From the NCBI GenBank assembly GCA_002493835.1, contig DLAA01000079.1, forward strand, positions 1 to 55,855: a stretch of DNA of 55,855 nucleotides, read 5' to 3'. The first letter of the stretch is position 1. Every line of letters begins with the position of its first letter. Below, piece by piece: positions 10,097-19,221 of this stretch. The notes beneath the pieces were generated by a model. That model had not been told where the DNA came from, searched no databases, and saw only the letters and a list, made by a program, of their open reading frames with translations. This DNA is from Lachnospiraceae bacterium UBA7060. Its GTDB lineage: Bacteria > Bacillota > Clostridia > Lachnospirales > Lachnospiraceae. The position numbers were made by a program, and so were the translations under genes.

Positions 10097-11782
10097 ATGA
10101 TCATTGGAATTGATTTGGGGACGACAAATAGTCTGGCGGCTTATTTTACGGAAGATGGGCCGCAGATCATACCGAACCGGCTGGGGAAACGGCTGACGCC
10201 TTCCGTGGTGAGCATGGATGAGCAGGAGCAGATTTATGTGGGCGATTTGGCGGTGGAGAGAGGGCTTCTCTACCCCGGAAGCACAGCCGCTGTATTTAAA
10301 AGGGATATGGGGGGCGGCAGAAAATTTAATCTGCTGCATAAAAGTTTTACGGCGGAAGAGCTTTCGTCCTTTGTGCTGCGGGCGCTGAAGGAAGATGCGG
10401 AGACCTTCCTGGGAGAACCTGTGACGGAGGCTGTCATCAGTGTGCCGGCCTATTTTAATGACGAGAGAAGGCGGGCAACGAGACGAGCCGGGGAGCTGGC
10501 TGGACTTAAAGTGGAACGCATTATCAGCGAGCCTACGGCGGCGGCTATTGCTTATGGCCTGTATCAGAGCCAGGGGCATATGCGGTTTCTTGTATTTGAC
10601 TTGGGCGGCGGCACTTTTGATGTGTCAGTTTTAGAGCGGATTGATCAGATTTTGGAAGTCAGGGCCGTGGCGGGGGATAATTTCTTGGGAGGCGAGGACT
10701 TTACGGCGGTGCTGGAGGAGATGTTTTTTGAAAAATATCCGCAGTTTGACAGGCTGTCTCTGGACGCAAAGACACTGCGTCATATCCACAAGCAGGCCGA
10801 CAAATGTAAAATTGGTTTTTCAGAGGGGAAAAGTGCGGTTATGGAATGTAAGATCGGAGAGGAAGTATATTCTCTTGAGGTGGAACTGCCGGCTTATGAG
10901 CATGCCTGTGAAGAGCTGCTCGATAAGATCAGACAGCCGGTGCGCAGAAGCCTCTCCGATGCCCACATCCGTCTCGCTGATATTGACAAGGTGGTGCTGG
11001 TTGGCGGAGCCACCAAGAGTCCGGTGATCCGCCGGTTTGTGAGCAGGCTGTTTCGGGTGATTCCGGATACCAATATTAATCCTGATGAGGCAGTAGCTTT
11101 GGGTGCGGCCATACAAGGAGCTATGAAAGAGAGGAAGGAAGCCATCAAGGAGGTGATCCTCACGGATGTCTGCCCTTTCACACTGGGCACGGAGGTGGTC
11201 AGAGAGTGGGAGAAGGGAATCTATGAAAATGGCGTGTTCTGTCCTATCATTGAGAGAAATACCGTTATCCCGGCGAGCCGTACAGAGCGGCTCTACACGG
11301 TGCGGGATGACCAGACGAAGATCCGAGTGAACGTTTTACAGGGGGAAAGCCGTTTTGCTAAAAATAATCTCTCTCTGGGAGAGCTGAATATCGAAGTGCC
11401 TGCAGCGGCGGCAGGGGAGGAAGCCGTGGATGTGACCTATACCTACGATATCAACTCTATTCTTGAAGTGGAGGTGAAGGTGGTATCTACCGGAAAGCGG
11501 GAGAAGCAGGTCTTTGGCGGTAAAAATGCGGATATGACGCCGGAGGAAATCGAAGCGCGGTTTGAGACGCTGTCTTATCTGAAAATCCACCCCAGAGACA
11601 GGGAGGAAAACAAATACCTGCTTTTGTTGGGGGAACGGATTTACGAGGAGAGTCTGGGGGATAAGCGGCATCTGATTGAACAGGAGCTGCACAAGTACGA
11701 ACAGGCGCTTGATTCCTACGAACCTGCTGTGATCGATCGGGCGAAGGAGGCGTTTCGGGAATTTTTGAAAAACATAGAATAG
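10097..11782 (+). CDS. Hsp70-family chaperone (DnaK/HscC-like)
   Basis: 561 residues from the ATG at 10097, which has GGAGGG 4 nt upstream; an ATG at 10085 lacks a binding site. The N terminus carries the Hsp70 phosphate-1 loop (GIDLGTTNS). Further on are VPAYFNDERRRATRRAGELA, the phosphate-2 motif FDLGGGTFDVS and the adenosine motif VLVGGATKSP. A shortened substrate-binding domain and a helical lid follow. Housekeeping DnaK is about 610 residues and sits with grpE/dnaJ; here the neighbour is a TPR protein with a degenerate J domain, so this is a specialised paralogue of the HscC type. It is cytosolic. The stop is 13 nt before the probable hflX start. Confidence 0.92.
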   Translation: MIIGIDLGTTNSLAAYFTEDGPQIIPNRLGKRLTPSVVSMDEQEQIYVGDLAVERGLLYPGSTAAVFKRDMGGGRKFNLLHKSFTAEELSSFVLRALKEDAETFLGEPVTEAVISVPAYFNDERRRATRRAGELAGLKVERIISEPTAAAIAYGLYQSQGHMRFLVFDLGGGTFDVSVLERIDQILEVRAVAGDNFLGGEDFTAVLEEMFFEKYPQFDRLSLDAKTLRHIHKQADKCKIGFSEGKSAVMECKIGEEVYSLEVELPAYEHACEELLDKIRQPVRRSLSDAHIRLADIDKVVLVGGATKSPVIRRFVSRLFRVIPDTNINPDEAVALGAAIQGAMKERKEAIKEVILTDVCPFTLGTEVVREWEKGIYENGVFCPIIERNTVIPASRTERLYTVRDDQTKIRVNVLQGESRFAKNNLSLGELNIEVPAAAAGEEAVDVTYTYDINSILEVEVKVVSTGKREKQVFGGKNADMTPEEIEARFETLSYLKIHPRDREENKYLLLLGERIYEESLGDKRHLIEQELHKYEQALDSYEPAVIDRAKEAFREFLKNIE

Positions 11783-11795
11783 GGTGAGAAGAACG

Positions 11796-13121
11796 ATGGA
11801 GGAGCATATGGAGCGTGTGCTGTTGGTGGGGACAAATTTGAATGACGGGGAGGATTATCTGGCTTCTTTGGAGGAATTGGGGGCATTGGCTCAGGCCTGC
11901 GATATGGAGGTGGCGGGGACTGTCTGCCAGACGCTTGAAGCGGTGCACAAGGCTTATTTTATCGGAACAGGGAAAGTGGATGAAGTAAAGGCGCTTGCCT
12001 TAGAATGTGACGCAGATGTCATAATCTTTGACAATTCTCTCTCCCCCATGCAGATGCGGAACTTGCAGGAGCGGCTGGAGAAGCCGATTCTGGACAGGAG
12101 CGCCCTGATTCTGGATATCTTTGCGAACAGGGCAAGGTCCAGAGAGGCGAAGCTGCAGGTGGAGGTGGCGAGATTACAGTATATGCTTCCCAGATTGGTA
12201 GGGCTTCATGCGGCTCTTTCCAGGCAGGGCGGTGCCAGCGGCTCTATGAGCAACAGGGGTGCCGGGGAGAAGAAATTGGAGCTTGACAGGCGGGTATTGG
12301 AAAAACGGTTGTCGGAACTTCGCCGGGAGCTTAAGGAGGTGGGAAATGAGCGGGAGACGCAGAGGAAACGACGGGTGAAGTCGGGGCTTCCCCGGATTGC
12401 GCTTGTGGGCTACACCAATGCAGGGAAATCCACGCTCTTAAATGCGATGCTGGATCTTTACGGTACCGAGGAACAGGAGGGTGAGGAGAAACGGGTCTTT
12501 GAGAAGGACATGCTCTTTGCGACACTGGACACTACCGTGCGGAAGATTGTGCCGGAAAATCACCATCCCTTTCTTATGTCGGACACGGTGGGTTTCATCC
12601 ATAAGCTTCCCCACAATTTGGTGGAAGCATTTCACTCCACGCTGGAGGAAGCAAGAGAGGCGGATCTTCTCTTACAGGTGGTGGATTACAGCGACAAACA
12701 CTACAAGGAGCAGATTGCTGTCACCAACCAAACGCTAAAAAAATTGAAGGCGGATGGCATCCCTATGCTCTATCTTTACAACAAAGCAGATCTGGTTTTG
12801 CCGGACGACGTGCCCGGCCTCTCCGGGGTGGAACCGGAAAACATCGTAGAACATTTGCCCGTAGTGACAGATGGGGCCATTTATCTGTCTGCAAAAGGGC
12901 GGATTGGAATGAAGGAACTGGTCAGCCTGATTGAAGAAAAGCTTTCAGGGGGTTACCTGGAGTGTACCCTGCTGATTCCCTATACGGATGGCAGGGCGGT
13001 GTCCTATCTGAACGAGAACGCCGTAGTCTATGAGACGGCGTACGAGGAGGAAGGCGTGCGGATGCGGGTGAACTGCAGGAGGGAAGACTACGGGTATTAT
13101 GAGAAATATAAAATACCTTGA
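11796..13121 (+). CDS. hflX: GTPase HflX
   Basis: 441 residues. The ATG at 11796 has AGGGTGA upstream; ATG 11808 (GGAGGA before it) is an equally possible start. The N-terminal HflX domain includes YFIGTGKVDE and the conserved FDNSLSPMQMRNL and LILDIFANRARS segments. A coiled linker follows, then a G domain with G1 GYTNAGKS, G2 region ATLDTTVRK, G3 DTVGF and G4 NKADL. HflX binds the 50S subunit and splits stalled or hibernating ribosomes during stress. It lies directly behind the Hsp70 gene, giving a stress-linked cluster. The stop codon overlaps the -35 box of the next promoter. Confidence 0.95.
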   Translation: MEEHMERVLLVGTNLNDGEDYLASLEELGALAQACDMEVAGTVCQTLEAVHKAYFIGTGKVDEVKALALECDADVIIFDNSLSPMQMRNLQERLEKPILDRSALILDIFANRARSREAKLQVEVARLQYMLPRLVGLHAALSRQGGASGSMSNRGAGEKKLELDRRVLEKRLSELRRELKEVGNERETQRKRRVKSGLPRIALVGYTNAGKSTLLNAMLDLYGTEEQEGEEKRVFEKDMLFATLDTTVRKIVPENHHPFLMSDTVGFIHKLPHNLVEAFHSTLEEAREADLLLQVVDYSDKHYKEQIAVTNQTLKKLKADGIPMLYLYNKADLVLPDDVPGLSGVEPENIVEHLPVVTDGAIYLSAKGRIGMKELVSLIEEKLSGGYLECTLLIPYTDGRAVSYLNENAVVYETAYEEEGVRMRVNCRREDYGYYEKYKIP

Positions 13122-13146
13122 CCTGATTTTGTGCTTTTACTATAAT
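13118..13146 (+). promoter_or_regulatory. Consensus sigma-A promoter
   Basis: TTGACC, a 17-nt spacer and TATAAT, almost perfect consensus. Predicted start is about 13153. The -35 box overlaps the hflX stop codon. It would drive the small protein at 13185 and, with no terminator between, the hydratase at 13408. Confidence 0.75.
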
Positions 13147-13184
13147 TGTTTTATGGGTGTGCGATCCGAAGGGAGGGAATAGGA

Positions 13185-13346
13185 ATGGAGGGATTGGAAA
13201 TGACAGAAAAAGAAATGCAGAGTGTGAAAATGTCTACCCTTTATGAATTGAGGCTGATTTTTACGCAGGGGGAAAAGAAAGAGTATACAACAGATGAGAT
13301 TGTGGCACTTTTAGACAAAATTGCGACAGCGAAAGATCAAAATTGA
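13185..13346 (+). CDS. Small conserved-type hypothetical protein
   Basis: 53 residues from ATG 13185 (GGGAGGG 8-9 nt upstream) or 48 from ATG 13200, which has its own GGAGGG. An in-frame TTG at 13146 lies inside the promoter -10 box and can be excluded. The sequence (core MSTLYELRLIFTQGEKKEY) is predicted helical, charged and cytosolic, with no recognised domain. The consensus promoter directly upstream and two good ribosome binding sites support expression. It shares a transcript with the hydratase 61 nt downstream. Function unknown. Confidence 0.6.
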   Translation: MEGLEMTEKEMQSVKMSTLYELRLIFTQGEKKEYTTDEIVALLDKIATAKDQN

Positions 13347-13407
13347 GATAAATCATTGAGAGAGGGCGATTTGGGAAAACGCATAGATTAGGGAGGAAAA
13401 GAAAAGT

Positions 13408-15714
13408 ATGATTCAATTGACACAGGGCGGCGCTTATCTGCTGAACGGAACGGAGATTATTCCGGACGGTGAAGAGGCAGCGGCGGCGATCAGACAAAAG
13501 ACCGGACGGGAGATATCCAGGCAGGAAGCGGCAAAAAACACAATTGCCTACGGGATTCTTAAGGCCCACAACACCTCCGGCAATATGGAGAAGTTAAAAA
13601 TTAAATTCGATAAACTGACCTCCCACGACATCACTTTCGTGGGAATTATTCAGACGGCAAGAGCTTCCGGGCTTACAAAATTCCCGATTCCTTATGTGCT
13701 CACCAACTGCCATAATTCCCTGTGTGCGGTGGGGGGTACCATTAACGAGGACGATCATATGTTCGGTCTTACCTGTGCAAAAAGGTACGGCGGCGTCTAT
13801 GTACCGCCTCATCAGGCGGTGATCCATCAGTATGCCAGGGAGATGCTCTCCGGCGGCGGGAAAATGATTCTCGGCTCCGATTCCCACACCAGATACGGTG
13901 CGCTCGGCACTATGGCTATGGGGGAGGGCGGCCCGGAGCTTGTGAAACAGCTTTTGTCCCAGACTTACGATATCAATATGCCGGGCGTGGTGGGCGTGTA
14001 TCTGACAGGCGAGCCCGTCAAAGGGGTAGGCCCGCAGGATGTGGCTTTGGCGATCATCGGTGCGGTGTTTGCAAACGGTTATGTGAAGAATAAGGTGATG
14101 GAGTTCGTCGGGCCGGGCATATCGGCATTGAGTGCAGATTTCCGCATCGGCATAGACGTGATGACGACGGAGACCACCTGCCTTTCCTCCATCTGGCGGA
14201 CGGATGAACAGATTAAGGAGTTTTATGATATCCATGGCAGGGTGGAGGAATACAAGGAATTGAATCCTGGCGAGGCCGCCTATTACGATGGCATGATCGA
14301 GGTAGATCTGTCAAAGATCAGGCCGATGATTGCCATGCCGTTCCATCCCAGCAACACTTACACCATAGATGAGGTAAATGCGAATTTGTCCGATGTGCTT
14401 CACGATGTGGAGGAGAGGGCGAAGGTCAGCCTGGACGGCGCGGTGCCCTATTCTTTACAAAATAAGGTAAGGGACGGTAAATTTATAGTAGATCAGGGTA
14501 TTATTGCGGGCTGCGCGGGCGGCGGCTTTGAGAATATCTGCGCGGCGGCGGATATCCTGCGGGGATCCTATATCGGCGCGGACGGCTTTACTTTGAGTGT
14601 GTATCCGGCCTCCATGCCTGTGTATATGGAGCTTATCAAGAACGGCTGTGCGGCAGCCATTCTGGAAACCGGCGCTGTGCTTAAGACGGCTTTCTGCGGG
14701 CCCTGCTTTGGTGCAGGGGACACGCCGGCAAACAACGCTTTCAGCATCAGGCATTCCACAAGAAACTTTCCCAATAGGGAGGGTTCCAAGCTGCAAAATG
14801 GACAGATTTCTTCTGTGGCGCTCATGGATGCGAGATCTATTGCGGCGACTGCGGCGAATAAGGGTGTGCTTACATCTGCGACGGAATTCGACGGGGAGAT
14901 CGGTAAATACCGCTATCACTTTGATGCTAATATTTACAAGAACCGTGTCTTCGACTCCAAGGGTGTGGCGGACGAGAGCGTAGAGATTCAGTTTGGTCCT
15001 AACATTAAAGACTGGCCGGCCATGGGTGCGCTGCCGGAGAATTTGGTATTGCGGGTGGTGTCGGAGATACATGATCCGGTCACCACAACAGATGAGTTAA
15101 TTCCCTCCGGTGAGACATCTTCCTACCGCTCCAATCCGCTGGGGCTGGCGGAATTTACGCTTTCCAGAAAGGATCCCGAGTACGTAGGACGGGCGAAAGA
15201 TATTCAGAAGGTTGAACAGGCCAGAATGCAGGGCGGACATCCCTGCCAGGCGCATCCTGATGTGAAATCAGTGATGGGCGTTGTGAAACAGACTTTCGCA
15301 GATGCCTCCCATGAGAATACAGGATTTGGTTCTACCATCTTTGCGGTGAAGCCGGGGGACGGCTCTGCCAGAGAGCAGGCGGCAAGCTGCCAGAAGGTAC
15401 TGGGCGGCTGGGCAAACATCGCTAACGAGTACGCCACCAAACGGTACCGTTCTAACCTTATCAACTGGGGGATGCTGCCGTTTTTGATCGAGGAAGGAGA
15501 GCTCCCTTTCCACAATCTTGACTATTTGTTTTTCCCGGGAATCCGGAAAGCTGTGGAGGAGAAGAAAGAGTTCATAGAGGCTTACAAGGTGTCTTTGCAG
15601 GACGAAAAGCTCGAGCCGTTTACGCTTACATTAGGGGAATTGACGGACGAGGAGAGACAGATTATTTTGAAGGGATGTCTAATCAATTACAACAGGCTGG
15701 ACAGTAACAACTAG
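13408..15714 (+). CDS. Aconitase-family hydratase (YbhJ-like)
   Basis: 768 residues, start supported by GGGAGG 10-12 nt upstream. It has the aconitase fold with [4Fe-4S] ligands placed as in aconitase: Cys369 (AGCAGGG, in place of the usual CTNS), Cys430 and Cys433 (FCGPCFGAG). The substrate-loop motif GSDSHTRYGALG is present near residue 155. A C-terminal swivel-like domain follows. Length and motifs fit the YbhJ-type hydratases seen in Clostridia and enterobacteria rather than AcnA/AcnB. The natural substrate of that group is not well established, so citrate/isocitrate isomerisation is only one possibility. No citrate synthase or IDH gene lies nearby. Confidence 0.85.
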   Translation: MIQLTQGGAYLLNGTEIIPDGEEAAAAIRQKTGREISRQEAAKNTIAYGILKAHNTSGNMEKLKIKFDKLTSHDITFVGIIQTARASGLTKFPIPYVLTNCHNSLCAVGGTINEDDHMFGLTCAKRYGGVYVPPHQAVIHQYAREMLSGGGKMILGSDSHTRYGALGTMAMGEGGPELVKQLLSQTYDINMPGVVGVYLTGEPVKGVGPQDVALAIIGAVFANGYVKNKVMEFVGPGISALSADFRIGIDVMTTETTCLSSIWRTDEQIKEFYDIHGRVEEYKELNPGEAAYYDGMIEVDLSKIRPMIAMPFHPSNTYTIDEVNANLSDVLHDVEERAKVSLDGAVPYSLQNKVRDGKFIVDQGIIAGCAGGGFENICAAADILRGSYIGADGFTLSVYPASMPVYMELIKNGCAAAILETGAVLKTAFCGPCFGAGDTPANNAFSIRHSTRNFPNREGSKLQNGQISSVALMDARSIAATAANKGVLTSATEFDGEIGKYRYHFDANIYKNRVFDSKGVADESVEIQFGPNIKDWPAMGALPENLVLRVVSEIHDPVTTTDELIPSGETSSYRSNPLGLAEFTLSRKDPEYVGRAKDIQKVEQARMQGGHPCQAHPDVKSVMGVVKQTFADASHENTGFGSTIFAVKPGDGSAREQAASCQKVLGGWANIANEYATKRYRSNLINWGMLPFLIEEGELPFHNLDYLFFPGIRKAVEEKKEFIEAYKVSLQDEKLEPFTLTLGELTDEERQIILKGCLINYNRLDSNN

Positions 15715-15747
15715 GCTGTTTGTTAGATCGAAAAGCATTGGATAGCT

Positions 15748-16746
15748 ATGTATAAAGGATTAAAGGAGGAGACTGGGAGCAGACGGCGCATCTTTGTCTC
15801 CATGGGAATTGTTCTGCTTCTGGCGGTGGCGGTGTGTTTTGAGGCCGTCATAACCAGAGCAAGGCAAAATAATGAAAAACAGGAGAATATTGAGACAAGC
15901 GTGAACGCGGGCGATGCCCTGGCGACGCTTGCCGTGCCGGAGCTTACGCCAGAAAAGCCAGAGGTGGACTCCTCCAAGGAGATTGTCAATGAAGTGCTTT
16001 TAAGCAATGTGCCTAAGGCGGATTTTAGTTTTTCTTTTAACGGCAGACTGAATGATGCGGCGGTGGTGACGAGAGCAGGCGATGAGGGGCGTTTTAACGA
16101 TGGTACTTATCCGGAAATCACAGAGGACGTTTTTCCTCTTTTTACGGAGGGGGTGGAAGGTGAGGCGCTTTATCTGGACGGGAGTTATGGGGTAGCATTG
16201 TCTGGCGTGGGGGCGCTTAATGGATCCTACACAATTTCTTTTTGGTTTCGTGCGGATGAACTGTGCGATTGGTCGCCTTTTTTGATGATCGGGTCTCATC
16301 TGCTGGATGTGGGCGGCAGTCAGAGTTATCTCTCCTTCAATAAAAAAACCTCCGAGGAGGGAGAGACGGTTGTGCCGGTTTTCAATACGATAGACGCGGT
16401 TTTGAATAATTCGTGTGAAATACGGCCGACGATGGAGCAAAAAAGATGTATCAATCTGAATGAGTGGTACTATATCACAATCTGTGTGGATGATGCAGTC
16501 TCCGGACTGGAGGAAGGAAGGGCCATGGGGTATCTCTACCTGAACAGCGAACTGATCGGTTCAGGGGAGGTATCGAAGCTCAATATGGATATGGCAGATG
16601 TGAAGGCTTATCTGGGGATCAGCTGTTACGACGAGCTGTTTCGAGCCAGCTATGACGAAGTTCATATCTGGGCGCATGTGCTTGACGAGAGCCAGATCAG
16701 CAGTATGTATACGGCCTACATCCCCAGAGTGGAAGAGGAGGGTTAA
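15748..16746 (+). CDS. Membrane-anchored LamG/concanavalin-fold protein
   Basis: 332 residues. A single N-terminal membrane segment (about residues 13-31, IFVSMGIVLLLAVAVCFEAV) is followed by a short linker. Then comes a LamG-like jelly-roll domain from about residue 90 to 330, with typical strands such as GEALYLDGSYGV and YTISFWFRADEL. It is probably anchored outside the membrane with the domain facing the wall. The ribosome binding site at 15748 is weak; ATG 15802 would remove most of the positively charged N terminus and is less likely. LamG_3 domains usually bind carbohydrate; no catalytic residues are seen. It precedes the EF-hand-type protein. Confidence 0.65.
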   Translation: MYKGLKEETGSRRRIFVSMGIVLLLAVAVCFEAVITRARQNNEKQENIETSVNAGDALATLAVPELTPEKPEVDSSKEIVNEVLLSNVPKADFSFSFNGRLNDAAVVTRAGDEGRFNDGTYPEITEDVFPLFTEGVEGEALYLDGSYGVALSGVGALNGSYTISFWFRADELCDWSPFLMIGSHLLDVGGSQSYLSFNKKTSEEGETVVPVFNTIDAVLNNSCEIRPTMEQKRCINLNEWYYITICVDDAVSGLEEGRAMGYLYLNSELIGSGEVSKLNMDMADVKAYLGISCYDELFRASYDEVHIWAHVLDESQISSMYTAYIPRVEEEG

Positions 16747-16965
16747 GTATTCCGGAAAAGTTCCGATATATAAAGTACAGGGAGAACACTCATGGCCAGG
16801 GTAGTTTTTTCTGCAATCTGAATGATGTTGAGACCAGGGACGGTATTTTTAAGGAAAAGGAATTTCCATAAAAGTGCTGTCTTTTTCTATTGCCAGGCGT
16901 CAGGGAGGGCGTCGTCTGGTGCACAGGCAGGCGTAGAAGGCGGTCAAAGACAAAAGGAGGGAACA

Positions 16966-18032
16966 TTGATTATAGAATCCAGTACGATCGGAATGCAGTC
17001 CTCCAGAAGTTATCGATCTGTGACGAAGGCGAGCGCAAGTTTTATAGGCGGTACCTTTGCGGGCGGAAAAGAGGGATTGGATACTCTTTTTGAAAATCAA
17101 CTTGGCACGGGAGAGAAGACTGCGGGACAGGAGGGAAATAAGGAAGAAGCGAAACTGCAGGATCTCTCCGCGCATATGTGGAATATGTCCGGCGGATGGC
17201 AGATTTCTACGAAAAATGATCCACAGGAAACTGTGCGCAGCATCAAACAGCAGTGCGTGGAATTTTTGATGGAGCTCTTGTTCAAGTTTCATAAGAACAG
17301 GGGTGGCAGACCAGTCCTATTGCAGCTGCTAACAGCACCACCATGTATTCGGTGCAGGGATATCAAATGCAGCGTTATCACAGGGAGGAGGAAAGCACTT
17401 CCTTTTCCACTCAGGGTACAGTGAAAACTGCGGATGGGAGGGAGTTGTCCTTCAATCTTGAGTTTGGTATGAGCCGCAGATTTGAAGAGTACTATGAGGA
17501 AAATTATATTACATCCATTAAGACTTTTAAAGATCCGCTTGTCATCAATTTGGATACCAATATTGCGAAAGTATCCGATCAAAAGTTTTTCTTTGATCTG
17601 GATTGTGATGGTGAGGAGGAAGAGATCTCGAGTCTACAGGCGGGCAGTGGGTTTTTAGCGCTGGATTTGAATGGAGACGGACAGATCAATGATGGGAGTG
17701 AACTGTTTGGGACAAAGAGCGGGGACGGTTTTAAAGACCTTTCTCGCTATGATTCAGACGGCAACGGCTGGATCGATGAGGCGGATCCTATCTGGGAGAA
17801 GCTTTTAATCTGGACAAAGGATGAAAATGGGAAGGACGAATTGTATCATCTCTCTGATCTGGGTGTGGGTGCCATCGGCCTGTCCCAGGTCGGAACGCAG
17901 TTTTCCTTAAATAACGCGAAGACAAATGAAACCAACGCCATGATCCGTAAGACAGGTATTTTTCTGTATGAAAATGGAGCAGTGTCAACACTTCAGCATC
18001 TGGATCTTGCGGTGTACAATGAGAAAGGGTGA
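16966..18032 (+). pseudogene. EF-hand-type Ca-binding protein, split by a frameshift
   Basis: Two reading frames make one protein. The 5' part starts at TTG 16966 with AAGGAGGG 4-5 nt before it and runs through a helical region to about 17300. The 3' part continues in the -1 frame to 18032. The break falls in the GGGG run at 17300-17303, consistent with loss of one G. The 3' half has calcium-loop-like segments DLDCDGEEEE, ALDLNGDGQINDG and RYDSDGNGWIDEAD, as in EF-hand/dockerin-type loops. Joined length would be about 355 residues. No canonical slippery heptamer is present in the incoming frame, so a real indel or a sequence error is more likely than programmed shifting. ATG 17343 could allow separate expression of the 3' part. 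Confidence 0.65.
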
Positions 18033-18055
18033 TATTGCGGACAAAAGAAAAAAGA

Positions 18056-18084
18056 GTATAAAAGAGAGGACATCCACATACGAA
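18056..18084 (+). promoter_or_regulatory. SigE-like sporulation promoter upstream of spoIID
   Basis: GTATAAA, a 14-nt spacer and CATACGAA resemble the mother-cell SigE consensus (kmATATT, about 14 nt, CATACAnT). It lies 31 nt before the start codon. In B. subtilis spoIID is SigE-dependent, which fits. Matches are partial, so this is tentative. Confidence 0.35.
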
Positions 18085-18114
18085 TAGATTGAAAAATCAT
18101 ATGTGAGGTGCCGC

Positions 18115-19107
18115 ATGAAGAAAATTGAAATCGTCTCAAGTAAAACAAACAAAAGGGATGCAGGAAGCTTCCTTTTGTTTGTTTTTTTATTGCCCTATGT
18201 CTGTGCCTGTCTCTGGGGACATGTGGGGGAGGAGGCAGAAGCACTTCAGAGAGGGAGTGAGGGGCACAGCGGCTATGTGGTGGAAGCTTTGGTGGAGTGG
18301 GGTGTATGGGAACTCCCAGTGGACGAGTATCTGGCATATCAGCTTTTTTTGACCATGCCAACAGATTATGAGATGGAGGCGAAAAAGGCGCAGGCAGTGC
18401 TTCTCCGCACAGAGCTCGCGTCTATGTATGAAGAGAATGGAGGGGAGAAAATCACGGTGGACGGAGGAGGGCTTGCAGAGTTATACCGGGAAAGAGATCA
18501 GGAGAAGGAGGAAGCTCTGCGAGTGTGCAAGCGTGCGGTGCAGGAGACGGAGGGAGAAATTTTGACCTACATAGGGAAACCAATTCGGGCTTCTTACTTC
18601 AAAGTGAGCAACGGCCGTACCAGGTCAGCAAAAGAGGCGGGAGAGAAAAACTGCCCCTATCTTTCCACGGTTATATGCGAACAGGACAAAAGCGCCCAAG
18701 AGTTTCAAAGTGTCGTTAAGGTGGAACGGAATGTTTATATAGAGATGCTTAGTCGAATTCTGGGCGATGGGTACGAGGAGGAAGAGATTTGGGAGGACGG
18801 CATTTTTTCTTTTGACAGTGCCGGATATATGACAAATGTGTCATATAAAAACGGGGAAGGGGAGACGATACGCGTGGACGGAGAGACTTTCCGACATATC
18901 TTTGGGCTTGCCTCCGCTTCTTTTGAAATGAACAGGGAGGAGGAGCGAGTCGTTTTTTATGTGACAGGCGTTGGACATGGTTTTGGCATGAGCCAATATG
19001 CGGCTGACTGCAAAGCCAAGGAAGGAATGGACTATGAAAAGATTCTCACTGCTTTCTTTTTTCAGACAGAATTAGCAAAATTTGAATATTCCGGAAAAAT
19101 TGGGTAA
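18115..19107 (+). CDS. spoIID: Stage II sporulation protein D-like (SpoIID/LytB)
   Basis: 330 residues; ATG 18115 with GAGGTG upstream (a GTG at 18103 is in frame but less likely). One N-terminal membrane segment (SFLLFVFLLPYVCACLWG) precedes a SpoIID/LytB domain: LPVDEYLA, then EAKKAQAVLLRT, a SNGRTRSA segment and the C-terminal GVGHGFGMSQYAA. SpoIID is the membrane-anchored lytic transglycosylase of engulfment. The catalytic Glu of the (A/S)EMP motif is Thr80 here (LTMP), so normal catalysis is doubtful. Adjacency to a SpoIIQ-like gene reproduces the clostridial spoIID-spoIIQ order, supporting the assignment over a generic LytB. Confidence 0.8.
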   Translation: MKKIEIVSSKTNKRDAGSFLLFVFLLPYVCACLWGHVGEEAEALQRGSEGHSGYVVEALVEWGVWELPVDEYLAYQLFLTMPTDYEMEAKKAQAVLLRTELASMYEENGGEKITVDGGGLAELYRERDQEKEEALRVCKRAVQETEGEILTYIGKPIRASYFKVSNGRTRSAKEAGEKNCPYLSTVICEQDKSAQEFQSVVKVERNVYIEMLSRILGDGYEEEEIWEDGIFSFDSAGYMTNVSYKNGEGETIRVDGETFRHIFGLASASFEMNREEERVVFYVTGVGHGFGMSQYAADCKAKEGMDYEKILTAFFFQTELAKFEYSGKIG

Positions 19108-19221
19108 AACTATCAGAGAAAACCGGTATGGCGGACGCTTCGTTCTTTCGTAGGAAAGCGCATCTTATGAAAGAAAATGGATGGTCCGTTTGTCGCCGGA
19201 AGAAAACAGGAGGCGAGTTTC

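Noticed and set aside
13408..15714. Annotation as citrate-cycle aconitase (acnA/acnB)
   Set aside because: Length and the changed first cluster motif (AGCAGGG for CTNS) fit the YbhJ-like hydratases; no TCA genes adjoin.
17290..17310. Programmed -1 frameshifting in the EF-hand-type gene
   Set aside because: No X XXY YYZ slippery heptamer in the incoming frame and no clear downstream pseudoknot; an indel in the G run is simpler.
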